Source of the DNA: an uncultured Clostridia bacterium
GTDB taxonomy: Bacteria > Bacillota > Clostridia > TANB77 > CAG-508
Direction of reading: 5' to 3'
Assembly (NCBI GenBank): GCA_904384205.1
Contig: CAJFJY010000004.1
Coordinates: 1-35,395, forward strand
Length of the DNA: 35,395 nucleotides
Made by a program: the position numbers and the translations under genes. Below, one piece after another: positions 23,046-31,352 of the stretch (the stretch's first letter is position 1; each line of letters begins with the position of its first letter). The notes under the pieces were generated by a model. It did not search any database. It was not told the origin of the DNA and worked only from the letters and a program-made list of their open reading frames with translations.

Positions 23046-24374
23046 ATGTCAAAACCAATAGTAGCGATAATAGGAAAACCAAATGTAGGAAAATCAACAT
23101 TTTTTAATTATCTAGTTGGAAGCAGAGTATCAATAGTTGAAGATACACCAGGAGTAACAAGAGACAGAATATATGCAGACTCAAACTGGAGAGGAAGAAA
23201 CTTTACTTTAATTGATACAGGTGGAATAGAACCAGAATCTGATGATATCATATTAAAACAAATGAGAGAGCAAGCAAATTTAGCTATAAATATGGCTGAT
23301 GTAATAATATTTTTAACAGATTTAAAACAAGGAGTTACAGCAGCAGACAGGGAAATAGCATTAATGCTTAAAAAATCTGGAAAGCCAATTGTTTTAGTAT
23401 GTAACAAAGCTGACAATTATGAAAGAGATAAAAATGATGTATATGAATTTTATAATTTAGGATTAGGAGAGCCAATGCCAATATCTGCAGCGAATGCAAT
23501 AGGTATAGGCGACGTATTAGATGCAATTTATGAAAAATTTCCACCAAAAGAAAATGACGAAGATGAAGATGATATAATAAAAGTAGCAGTAATAGGAAAG
23601 CCAAATGTAGGAAAATCATCATTAATAAATAAAATATTAGGAGAAAAAAGAACAATAGTAAGTGATATTGCAGGAACAACTAGAGACGCAATTGATACAT
23701 ATTTTGAAAATGATGAAGGAAAATATGTATTAATAGATACAGCAGGAATAAGAAAGAAAAACAAAGTAAATGAAAGAATAGAAAAATTTAGTGTAATGAG
23801 AAGTTTGCTCGCAATAGAAAGAGCAGATGTATGTTTAATGTTAATAGATGCAAATGATGGAGTTACAGACCAAGATGCAAAAATAGCAGGAGAAGCACAT
23901 GAAGCAGGAAAAGGAATTATAATAGTTGTAAATAAATGGGATGAATATGAAAAAACAACAGGAACATTAGAAAATTATAAAAAGGAAATATATCAAAAAT
24001 TATCATATTTATCATATGCGCCAATAATATTTATATCAGCAAAAACAGGGCAAAGAGTAGATAAATTATTTGGAATGATAAATGAAGTTGCAAAACAAAA
24101 TGCAATGAGAATTAATACATCTGTCCTAAATCAAGTTATAAATGAAGCAATAGCAATAGTTCAACCACCAACAGATAAGGGTAAAAGATTAAAAATATTA
24201 TATGGTACACAAGTAAGTACAAAACCACCAACATTTGTAATATTTGTAAATTCCAAAGATTTATTTCATTTCTCATATGAAAGATATTTGGTAAATCAAA
24301 TTAGAAAAGAATTTGGATTAGAAGGAACGCCAATAAGAATAATAGCAAGGGAAAAACTAGACAAAGATAGTTAA
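23046..24374 (+). CDS. der: Ribosome biogenesis GTPase Der (EngA)
   Basis: The 442-residue protein has two tandem GTPase domains: GKPNVGKSTFFN with DTPGVTRDR, DTGG and NKAD, then GKPNVGKSSLIN with DIAGTTRDA, DTAG and NKWD, and a C-terminal KH-like domain (residues about 350-442). Der is an essential 50S assembly GTPase. Length is typical. The ribosome binding site AAAGGAG precedes ATG 23046. plsY starts 75 bases after the stop and gpsA follows, a gene order common in Clostridia. Confidence 0.97.
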   Translation: MSKPIVAIIGKPNVGKSTFFNYLVGSRVSIVEDTPGVTRDRIYADSNWRGRNFTLIDTGGIEPESDDIILKQMREQANLAINMADVIIFLTDLKQGVTAADREIALMLKKSGKPIVLVCNKADNYERDKNDVYEFYNLGLGEPMPISAANAIGIGDVLDAIYEKFPPKENDEDEDDIIKVAVIGKPNVGKSSLINKILGEKRTIVSDIAGTTRDAIDTYFENDEGKYVLIDTAGIRKKNKVNERIEKFSVMRSLLAIERADVCLMLIDANDGVTDQDAKIAGEAHEAGKGIIIVVNKWDEYEKTTGTLENYKKEIYQKLSYLSYAPIIFISAKTGQRVDKLFGMINEVAKQNAMRINTSVLNQVINEAIAIVQPPTDKGKRLKILYGTQVSTKPPTFVIFVNSKDLFHFSYERYLVNQIRKEFGLEGTPIRIIAREKLDKDS

Positions 24375-24449
24375 AGGGTTTAAACTAATTTGAGTATTAA
24401 GAAATATTTAAATTTAAGAGTAATTAAAAATTTAAAAGGAGGAATTATT

Positions 24450-25079
24450 ATGGTTATATATGTAGTAATGGCAATAATAGCATACTTAATAGGAAGTGTA
24501 AATTTTTCTGTGATATTTAGCAAAAAATTTGCTGGATTTGATGTAAGAGAAAAAGGAAGCGGAAATGCAGGAACAACAAATATGCTTCGTTCAGTTGGAA
24601 AAGGACCTGCAGCGTTAACTTTAATATGTGATATTTTAAAAGGAGTAGTATCTATATTACTAGCAATAGCAATTGGTAGCATATTTAAAAACACAGATAG
24701 AGCATTATTAGTACAAGTTGCAGCAATAGCAGTAGTTATAGGACATACTTTCCCAATATTCTTTAAATTCAAAGGTGGAAAAGGTGTTGCAACATCTTTG
24801 GGAGTTTTACTACTAACAAATTGGCAAATAGGATTAATATGTTTAGTGTTTGGATTATTATTAATAATTTTAACAAGAATGGTATCTTTGGGTTCATGTG
24901 CAGCAGCTGTATTATATCCAGTTCTAACTTTATTTATAAACCAACATTATATAGTAACAGGAAATAGTAGTTATTTTATATATAGTATAATATTAGCTGT
25001 TATAGTATTATTTAACCACAGAGAAAATATAAAAAGGATAATGCAAGGAAAAGAAAACAGAATATCTTTTAACAAATAG
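24450..25079 (+). CDS. plsY: Acyl-phosphate:glycerol-3-phosphate acyltransferase PlsY
   Basis: The 209-residue integral membrane enzyme has the three PlsY motifs: GSGNAGTTNMLR (about 36-47), FKGGKGVATSLG (about 108-119) and HRENIKRI near the C-terminus. Five hydrophobic helices are visible. It makes lysophosphatidic acid from acyl-phosphate and glycerol-3-phosphate, and the next gene makes that glycerol-3-phosphate. ATG 24450 follows AAAAGGAGG; the frame begins earlier at 24390 but without a site. Confidence 0.96.
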   Translation: MVIYVVMAIIAYLIGSVNFSVIFSKKFAGFDVREKGSGNAGTTNMLRSVGKGPAALTLICDILKGVVSILLAIAIGSIFKNTDRALLVQVAAIAVVIGHTFPIFFKFKGGKGVATSLGVLLLTNWQIGLICLVFGLLLIILTRMVSLGSCAAAVLYPVLTLFINQHYIVTGNSSYFIYSIILAVIVLFNHRENIKRIMQGKENRISFNK

Positions 25080-25145
25080 CTAATAAATATGAGATAAAAA
25101 ATCAATATAAACTGTAAAAAACAAAGGAAGGAATGATTAAAAAGC

Positions 25146-26132
25146 ATGAAAAATATAGCAATAATAGGCAGTGGAAGTTGGGGAGTTGCACTTGCAACAC
25201 ATTTAGCAAAATTAGGAAATAATATAAAGATATGGTCTTTTGCTGAAGAAGAAAAAAATATAATTAATAACGAAAAAGGATGCAAATTTTTACCAAACCT
25301 AAAATTACCAGAAAACATATATTGTTTTTTAGACTTTAAAGAAGTAATAGAAGGAGCAGATTTTATATTACATGTAACACCATCCAAATTCACAAGAAGT
25401 ATATTTAAACAATATAAAGAATATGTTGGAAATAAACCAATAATAATATGCTCAAAAGGATTTGAAAAAGAAAGTTTAAAAACATTAGATGAAGTAATAT
25501 TAGATGAAATGCCAAATGCAAGAATAGGAGTATTATCGGGACCAAGTCATGCAGAAGAAGTATCAATAGCAATACCAACAGTTTTAGTAATCGCTTCAAG
25601 AGACGAAGAAATAAAAAAAGAAGTGCAAAATGTATTAATGTGTAAAAATATGAGAATATATACATCAAATGATATAAAAGGAGTAGAACTTGGCGGAGCA
25701 TTAAAAAATATAATAGCATTTTGTGCAGGAGTAGCAGCAGGAATAGGCTTAGGTGATAACACATTTGCAGCTCTAATTACAAGAGGATTAAGCGAATTGT
25801 CAAGATTAGGAGTAGCATTAGGAGGAGAAAAAGAAACATTTTATGGCTTAAGCGGATTAGGAGATTTAATTGTAACATGCTTAAGTGAACATAGTAGAAA
25901 CAGAAGAGCAGGAAAATTAATAGGACAAGGATATACATTAGATGAAGCAAGAGAAAAAGTTGGAATGGTAATAGAAAGTATAGATAACATAGATGTAGCA
26001 TATGAATTGGGGAAAAAGAACAATATAGAAATTCCAATAATAGAAACAGCATATAATGTAATATATAATAAATTAGACCCAAAAACAGCAGTTCAAAATT
26101 TAATGACAAGAGAAAAGAAAGATGAAATTTAA
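25146..26132 (+). CDS. gpsA: Glycerol-3-phosphate dehydrogenase [NAD(P)+]
   Basis: The 328-residue protein has the Rossmann start IIGSGSWGVALATHLA, the substrate-loop VLSGPSHAEEV, the catalytic Lys in ELGGALKNIIAFCAG, and LSGLGDLIVTC with a following RNRRAG. It reduces dihydroxyacetone phosphate to supply PlsY. Start ATG 25146 follows GGAAGGA. No terminator is obvious between it and the next gene; a TATAAT at 26221 may start a separate transcript. Confidence 0.97.
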   Translation: MKNIAIIGSGSWGVALATHLAKLGNNIKIWSFAEEEKNIINNEKGCKFLPNLKLPENIYCFLDFKEVIEGADFILHVTPSKFTRSIFKQYKEYVGNKPIIICSKGFEKESLKTLDEVILDEMPNARIGVLSGPSHAEEVSIAIPTVLVIASRDEEIKKEVQNVLMCKNMRIYTSNDIKGVELGGALKNIIAFCAGVAAGIGLGDNTFAALITRGLSELSRLGVALGGEKETFYGLSGLGDLIVTCLSEHSRNRRAGKLIGQGYTLDEAREKVGMVIESIDNIDVAYELGKKNNIEIPIIETAYNVIYNKLDPKTAVQNLMTREKKDEI

Positions 26133-26263
26133 AACGAATTTAATTTCAAAAAATATAAATATAAATAAAAAATGCGAAAAACATAAAAAAATGAATAATA
26201 CAAAAAATAAAAAACAATAATATAATATATAGTAGAAAAAAGAAAAAGAAAGGAAGAAAAAAT

Positions 26264-26854
26264 ATGGAATTTTTTGATAAATTAGGAAAAAAAGCATCTG
26301 AAGCATATAAAGTTACTGCTGATAAAACTGGAAAATTAGCTAAAGAAGCTAAAATAAGAATGAAAATAAATGAAATGAAAGGACAAATAAAAGATATATA
26401 TGAGGAAATAGGAAAAAAAGTATATGAAAAACATGTAAGAGAAGAAAATATAGATATAAGCAAAGATTTAGAAGATGAATGTACAAGAATAGATGTATTA
26501 ACAGGAGAAATAGAAGATAGATTAAATGAATGTTTAGAATTGAGAGATAAAAAGAAATGTCAAAAATGTTTTAAAGAAATAGACAAAAATATGAAATTTT
26601 GCCCAGAATGTGGAGCAAAACAAGACGATGAGCCAGCAAAGGAAGTAGAAGTATTAGAAAAATTAGAAAATGCAGACATATGTGAAAATAAAAAAGAAGA
26701 AGCCGAAGAAGTAAAAGAAGATTTAAAAGAAAAAATTGAAGAAAAAGAAGAATCTACTCAAAGTAGTAATAATGATGAAAATGGAGATGAAAAATCAACA
26801 TTAGAAAAGACAGTAGAAGTAGAATCACATGTAGAAGCAGACGAAGAAGATTAA
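26264..26854 (+). CDS. Zinc-ribbon protein with coiled-coil head and acidic tail
   Basis: The 196-residue protein starts MEFFDKLGKKASEAYK, continues with a helical, likely coiled-coil region (about 20-90), a zinc ribbon CQKCFKEIDKNMKFCPECG (about 99-117), and a very Glu-rich disordered tail containing KEEAEEVKEDLKEKIEEKEE. It has no signal peptide. Similar short zinc-ribbon proteins are widespread in gut Clostridia, without known function. The Glu/Asp-rich tail makes it strongly acidic. The start follows AAAGGAAG. A terminator follows directly. Confidence 0.85.
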   Translation: MEFFDKLGKKASEAYKVTADKTGKLAKEAKIRMKINEMKGQIKDIYEEIGKKVYEKHVREENIDISKDLEDECTRIDVLTGEIEDRLNECLELRDKKKCQKCFKEIDKNMKFCPECGAKQDDEPAKEVEVLEKLENADICENKKEEAEEVKEDLKEKIEEKEESTQSSNNDENGDEKSTLEKTVEVESHVEADEED

Positions 26855-26859
26855 ATAAA

Positions 26860-26895
26860 AATTGCCAAAAGGGACGGGGCTTTTTGGCAATTTTA
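26860..26895 (+). terminator. Rho-independent terminator
   Basis: AATTGCCAAAA pairs with TTTTTGGCAATT across a GC-rich loop, followed by TT. Its 3' end runs into the family IV element. Confidence 0.8.
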
Positions 26896-27059
26896 ACATT
26901 ATAGAAAATTACATTTCCTATAATGTTAAAAAATATATGCACAGAAAAATTGCTTAGCAATTTTTCGCGTCGACAAATCTTATACGCTTTTTGCTAGACC
27001 TTGAATTAATTTAGTAAATATTAAATCGTAGCGAAAGGTCTAGCAAAGCTAGATTTGCC
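26892..27059. repeat. Family IV structured element, copy 2
   Basis: Order of hairpins: AACATTATAGAAAAT/ATTTCCTATAATGTT, then AAAAATTGC/GCAATTTTT after ATGCACAG, then a nested pair AAATCT..GCTAGACCTT/AAGGTCTAGC..AGATTT. This parallels 11590-11735, including the GCACA and GCG words beside hairpin two. It ends 15 bases before the dtd start. Confidence 0.65.
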
Positions 27060-27073
27060 AGAAAGGAATAAAA

Positions 27074-27511
27074 ATGAAATTAGTTGTACAAAGAGTTAAA
27101 GAAGCATCTGTAAAAGTAAATGAAGAAACCGTGGGCGAAATAGGAAAAGGATACATGGTTTTATTAGGAGTAACACACAATGATACTAAAGAGACTGCAG
27201 ACTACCTAGTAAAAAAATTATGTAATTTAAGAGTATTTGAAGATGAAAATGGAAAAATGAATTTTAATATAAAACAAGTAAATGGAAAGCTACTAATAGT
27301 ATCTCAATTCACATTATATGGTAATTGCAAAGATGGAAATAGGCCATCTTTTATAGAAGCAGCAAAACCAGAATATGCAAATGAACTATATGAATATTTT
27401 TGTGAGAAATGTAAAGAAAATGACATAGAAGTCCAAAAAGGAATATTTGGAGCACATATGGAAGTAAGTTTAATAAATGATGGACCAGTAACAATAATGT
27501 TAGAAAAGTAA
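27074..27511 (+). CDS. dtd: D-aminoacyl-tRNA deacylase
   Basis: The 145-residue protein matches DTD along its length: MKLVVQRVKEASVKV at the start, LLGVTHNDT, the SQFTLYG motif and the C-terminal INDGPVTIMLE with the cross-subunit Gly-Pro motif. It removes D-amino acids (and glycine from tRNA-Ala) mischarged to tRNA. The start follows AGAAAGGAA. Its stop codon is immediately followed by the outer arm of a family III element. Confidence 0.97.
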   Translation: MKLVVQRVKEASVKVNEETVGEIGKGYMVLLGVTHNDTKETADYLVKKLCNLRVFEDENGKMNFNIKQVNGKLLIVSQFTLYGNCKDGNRPSFIEAAKPEYANELYEYFCEKCKENDIEVQKGIFGAHMEVSLINDGPVTIMLEK

Positions 27512-27728
27512 AATTTTGGAAATTATCCTAAAATCCATTATTTTTAGTTGCCCGCTCCCAGAGGTATATATATAAAATATTTATTCGTTTTTCCCCAATG
27601 GTACTGTAAGGATTAAAAATCCTAACAGTGCTCATCGGTCCCCACAAAAAACTCATTTATATTTTATATATATACCTCTTCGCGCTGACATAATTTATAT
27701 ATGGATTTTAGGATAATTTCCAAAATTT
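27511..27728. repeat. Family III nested inverted-repeat element, copy 2 (between convergent genes)
   Basis: Outer arms 27511-27538 and 27701-27728 are perfect 28-base complements (AAATTTTGGAAATTATCC...). Inner arms 27560-27583 and 27655-27680 pair through GAGGTATATATATAAAAT. The centre holds a third hairpin GGATT/AATCC and CGGTCCCCACAA as in copy 1. The element fills the whole gap between two stop codons. The outer hairpin probably serves as a bidirectional terminator. Confidence 0.85.
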
Positions 27729-27731
27729 TAC

Positions 27732-28010
27732 TTAGTAAGGATATCTTTCATAAATGTATTTTATAATCATATCTGCATTATTTTCTGTTACATTAATATA
27801 TATGTTTTTGTCTAAGCACACCCACATAGTAAAAAAATAATCATCAGAATTATCAATAAAAGTACCTATAATTTCAGCTATTTCAATAGGATTTTGATAT
27901 ATATGACTCCACTTAAACTTATCATCCAAATCAATTCTAGTATTATAAAATTTACTTAAAAATCTTTCTATTTCTCCAGATTTTGTGCTCGTAATATTAA
28001 CAGTTGCCAT
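27732..28010 (-). CDS. Conserved hypothetical small protein (92 aa)
   Basis: The product starts MATVNITSTKSGEIERFLSK and has KWSHIYQNPIEIAEIIGTFI, NSDDYFFTMWVCLDKNIYIN and a helical end DMIIKYIYERYPY. It has no signal peptide or membrane helix and looks like a compact alpha/beta protein. I do not recognise a named family. ATG 28010 follows AGGAG at good spacing on the minus strand. It converges on dtd and is divergent from the next gene, with an AT-rich 105-base promoter region between them. Confidence 0.75.
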   Translation of the reverse strand: MATVNITSTKSGEIERFLSKFYNTRIDLDDKFKWSHIYQNPIEIAEIIGTFIDNSDDYFFTMWVCLDKNIYINVTENNADMIIKYIYERYPY

Positions 28011-28115
28011 TTGTATAAACTCCTATAATATTATTATAAAAAAAATAATAAATTTTATACATATAAAAACTGAAAAATGAACATACTACAAAAAATAGTA
28101 TTGGAGGTTTTTATA

Positions 28116-29096
28116 TTGAAAAAAACTAGTAAAATTTGGTATATAATTTTAATCATTATAGGAGTTTTTATAATAGGATTTGGGATTTATTATACTGTTG
28201 CTAAAAGTAAAGATAAAAATACAGAAGAGCAAGATCTAAATGCAAAAGTTTCATCAGAGTTAGAATATATTGAAGAAAAATTTGTTAACTTATTTAATAA
28301 AATGAATAATATAGAATACGAAAACTACAAAATTACAGTAAAAGATGTTGAAAAATCAGAAAGTAATGATAAAGAAAGTGGAGCCACAACAACAGGAGAA
28401 GAAAAGAGCGGAAACACATCAAGTAGTGATTTACAAAGTAGTGGAGGATCACAAGGAGGAGATTCACAAGGAGGAAACTCTGAAGGAAGCAATAGTTCTC
28501 AAGGCGAAAGTTCATCAGAACAAGCAGCTGATAATCAAATGTATGAGTTACAAGCAATTGGAGTATTAACACAAGATAGTCAAATTGATTGGGAAAAAAC
28601 AAAAACAGAAGTAGAAAATATATATGTATCAATACCTACAATTACATTAGATTTATATCAAACAAATGTAAATCAACAAGATATATTAGATTTTAATTCA
28701 AAATTTGATAATTTAACGGTAGCCATAAAAAATGAAAACAAGCAAGAAACTCTTCAAAACCTAATTGAAGTATACAAATATATGCCAACTTTTGCAGAAG
28801 CGGTTTCACAAAATAGCAATATTAAGAAAACAGCACTAGATACAAAATTAAATATTTTTCAAGGATATAGTAAATTAGATTCAGGAGATTGGACAACAAT
28901 ATCAAATGATATACAAACAGGAATACAAACATTTGCTAAACTACTAACAGATGCTCAAATAGAAGAACAAAAACAATACACTATTAATAAAATATATGTT
29001 ATGATTAATGAATTAAAAAGTGCATCTGAAAAAAAGGATGTAGAAATTTTTTTGATAAAATACAAAAATCTTATAGAAGAATTGAATAATGTGTGA
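28116..29096 (+). CDS. Membrane-anchored hypothetical protein with Ser/Gly-rich linker
   Basis: The TTG at 28116 follows TTGGAGG with 8-base spacing; the longer frame from 28077 lacks a site. The 326-residue product has an N-terminal helix (IWYIILIIIGVFIIGFGIYY, about 6-25), a short helical stretch, a low-complexity Ser/Gly/Gln linker (about 95-148, with SGGSQGGDSQGGNSEGS) and a C-terminal helical domain of about 175 residues rich in Gln/Asn/Lys. The layout suggests an extracytoplasmic helical domain tethered to the membrane. No family is recognised. The rnpB promoter overlaps the stop codon. Confidence 0.8.
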   Translation: MKKTSKIWYIILIIIGVFIIGFGIYYTVAKSKDKNTEEQDLNAKVSSELEYIEEKFVNLFNKMNNIEYENYKITVKDVEKSESNDKESGATTTGEEKSGNTSSSDLQSSGGSQGGDSQGGNSEGSNSSQGESSSEQAADNQMYELQAIGVLTQDSQIDWEKTKTEVENIYVSIPTITLDLYQTNVNQQDILDFNSKFDNLTVAIKNENKQETLQNLIEVYKYMPTFAEAVSQNSNIKKTALDTKLNIFQGYSKLDSGDWTTISNDIQTGIQTFAKLLTDAQIEEQKQYTINKIYVMINELKSASEKKDVEIFLIKYKNLIEELNNV

Positions 29097-29102
29097 TATA
29101 AT
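29097..29102 (+). promoter_or_regulatory. -10 element of the rnpB promoter
   Basis: TATAAT immediately follows the stop of the upstream gene and lies 6-7 bases before the RNase P RNA. The -35 region at about 29074 is weak. Confidence 0.55.
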
Positions 29103-29108
29103 GGAAAA

Positions 29109-29456
29109 AGAGTAAATTGAATAGTCGCTGGTAAATTTCGAAAGGAATTACGAGAGGAAAGTCCGGGCTCCATAGAGCAAAGATGCTAGATAACGTCTAG
29201 TGGGGGCGACCCTAAGGAAAGTGCAACAGAAAATAACCGCCTTTGTAAAAAGGTAAGGGTGAAAAGGTGAGGTAAGAGCTCACCGCTGTTATGGTGACAT
29301 AACAGGTCAATGTAAACCCCATCTGGAGCAACACCTAAATAGAAGATTAAGCCTGCTCGGCGCCTTCTTACTTGTGTGGCTTGAGGTAATTAGTAATAAT
29401 TATCCTAGATAAATGGCTATTTTAAAAGACAGAACCCGGCTTACAGATTTACTCTT
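29109..29456 (+). ncRNA. rnpB: RNase P RNA
   Basis: The 5' and 3' ends pair (AAGAGTAAAT with ATTTACTCTT, helix P1). The conserved core words are present: GAGGAAAGTCCGGGCTC near 29153, AACGTCTAGTGGGGGCGACC-type P3/P4 sequence, GGTGAGGTAAGAGCTCACCG in the middle, and AGACAGAACCCGGCTTACAG near the 3' end. The roughly 350-base length fits a bacterial RNase P RNA. It is the catalytic subunit that removes tRNA 5' leaders. The left arm of a family III element begins in the last bases of P1. Confidence 0.95.
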
Positions 29457-29680
29457 TTAATTTATTGATGTAATTCAATATTATTGAAATTTTAATTGCG
29501 CGAGAATGTAATAATTTATTAATTCTGGAAAGCGGTAGGGACCGTTCAAAAATTCTCAAAAGTTTGAAAAACTTTTGTTAGAATTTTTAGAATAGGGGAA
29601 CTGGAAGAATTAATAAATTATTACATTCGTGAGCATAAACACTTTATGATGGACTGAATTGCATCAATAAATTAAAAGAG
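29452..29680. repeat. Family III nested inverted-repeat element, copy 3 (3' of rnpB)
   Basis: Outer arms 29452-29477 and 29655-29680 are 26-base complements with one G-T wobble (CTCTTTTAATTTATTGATG...). Inner arms 29498-29526 and 29606-29634 pair, with AGAATGTAATAATTTATT. The centre carries GGGACCGTTC and a long hairpin that is the inverse of copy 1's. Confidence 0.85.
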
Positions 29681-29684
29681 GGCA

Positions 29685-29713
29685 TTGAAAAAGCGAATAA
29701 TTTGTAGTAAAAT
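29685..29713 (+). promoter_or_regulatory. Promoter of metG
   Basis: TTGAAA at 29685-29690, a 17-base spacer and TAAAAT at 29708-29713. It begins four bases after the family III element ends. Confidence 0.75.
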
Positions 29714-29773
29714 AGGGACATCAAGAAACAAAAAGAAACATAATTCTTTAGAAAATGAAAGGAGACTGATATT

Positions 29774-31351
29774 ATGAAAGAAACATTTTATGTAACAACA
29801 CCTATATATTACCCAAGTGGTAGATTTCATATAGGAACATCATATACAACAGTATTAGCAGATTCTTTAAAGAGATTAAATGAGTTAAAAGGAAAAGACT
29901 GTTACATGCTTACAGGAACAGATGAACATGGACAAAAAATAGAAACAGTAGCAGAAAAAAATGGTTTAAAACCAAAAGAATATGTTGATAAAATGGCAGA
30001 CATGGCTAAAGAATTATGGAAAAAGATGGACATACAATATGATGACTTTATTAGAACAACTGATGAAAGGCATGAAAAAATTGTACAAAAAATATTCCAA
30101 ATATTCTTAGACAAAGGAGATATATATAAAGGAGAATATGAAGGATTATATTGTATTCCTTGCGAAACATATTTTACAAAAACACAATTAATAGATGGCA
30201 AATGCCCAGACTGTGGTAGAGAAGTAGTGCCAATGAAAGAAGAAGCATATTTCTTTAATATGAAAAAATATGCAGATAAATTATTAAAATATTATGATGA
30301 ACATCCAGATTTTATAAAACCAGAATTCAGAAAAAATGAAATGATAAACAATTTCATAAAACCGGGATTAGAAGACTTATGTGTAACAAGGACATCATTT
30401 GATTGGGGAATAAAAGTACCAAGTGATCCAAAACATGTCATATATGTTTGGCTAGATGCATTAACAAACTATCTTACAGCATTAGGATATTTATCAGATG
30501 ATGATAGTCTATTTGAAAAATACTGGCCAGCAGATGTTCAAGTTATCGGAAAAGACATAGCCAGATTTCATTTAATATATTGGCCAATATTTTTAATGGC
30601 ATTAGATTTACCATTGCCTAAACATATAGTAGTTCACAACTGGATAATGATGAAAGATGGAAAAATGTCAAAATCAAAAGGAAATGTAATCTATCCAGAA
30701 ACTTTAATAGATAGATACGGCTTAGATGCAACAAAATATTTCTTGTTAAGAGAAGTACCAGTTGCTCAAGATGGAATATTTTCACCAGAAGCTTTTGTAG
30801 AAAGATATAACTTCGATTTATGTAATGATTTAAGCAATTTATTAAATAGAACAGTATCTATGGTTAATAAATATTTTCAAGGAAAAGTTGAAGGATATAC
30901 AGGATGCATAAATGATGTAGATAAAGAATTAGAAGAATTCTGTATAACACAAATAAATAAATTTAATGAATTAATAGATAATTTTGAAATAGCAAATAGT
31001 TTGCAGGAAATTTGGAATTTGATTGCTAGAACTAATAAATATATTGATGAAACATCACCTTGGATATTAGCTAAGAATGATGAAACAGAAAAATTAAAGT
31101 CATGTATTTATCATTTAATAGAAAATTTAAGAAAAATAGCAATATTGATTAAGCCATTTATGAATGAAACAGCAGAAAATATATTAAATCAAATAGGAAT
31201 AAAAGATGAAAATTTAAAAACATGGGAAAGCTTAAATTATTATGACAAAATAAAAGACATAAAAGTAATTGAAAAAGGTGAACCTATATTTATGAGACTA
31301 AATCAGGAAGAAGAGATAGAATATTTGAAAAAGAATATGAACCAAAACTAA
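29774..31351 (+). CDS. metG: Methionyl-tRNA synthetase
   Basis: The 525-residue class I enzyme starts ETFYVTTPIYYPSGRFHIGT and has GTDEHGQKIE, a zinc knuckle pair CIPCE/CPDCG (about 127-150), VIYVWLDALTNYL, and KMSKSKGN near residue 300. It is shorter than B. subtilis MetG because the C-terminal tRNA-binding (Trbp111-like) domain is absent. The class I signature reads HIGT, not HIGH; HIGS/HIGT forms occur in other Gram-positive MetRS, so this is a known type of variant. AAAGGAG precedes ATG 29774. The family I element starts two bases after the stop. Confidence 0.97.
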   Translation: MKETFYVTTPIYYPSGRFHIGTSYTTVLADSLKRLNELKGKDCYMLTGTDEHGQKIETVAEKNGLKPKEYVDKMADMAKELWKKMDIQYDDFIRTTDERHEKIVQKIFQIFLDKGDIYKGEYEGLYCIPCETYFTKTQLIDGKCPDCGREVVPMKEEAYFFNMKKYADKLLKYYDEHPDFIKPEFRKNEMINNFIKPGLEDLCVTRTSFDWGIKVPSDPKHVIYVWLDALTNYLTALGYLSDDDSLFEKYWPADVQVIGKDIARFHLIYWPIFLMALDLPLPKHIVVHNWIMMKDGKMSKSKGNVIYPETLIDRYGLDATKYFLLREVPVAQDGIFSPEAFVERYNFDLCNDLSNLLNRTVSMVNKYFQGKVEGYTGCINDVDKELEEFCITQINKFNELIDNFEIANSLQEIWNLIARTNKYIDETSPWILAKNDETEKLKSCIYHLIENLRKIAILIKPFMNETAENILNQIGIKDENLKTWESLNYYDKIKDIKVIEKGEPIFMRLNQEEEIEYLKKNMNQN

Positions 31352-31352
31352 A

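Noticed and set aside
28010..28116. Inverted repeat TGTATAAA/TTTATACA between divergent genes as an operator
   Set aside because: The region is nearly pure A/T, so an 8-base palindrome there has little weight.
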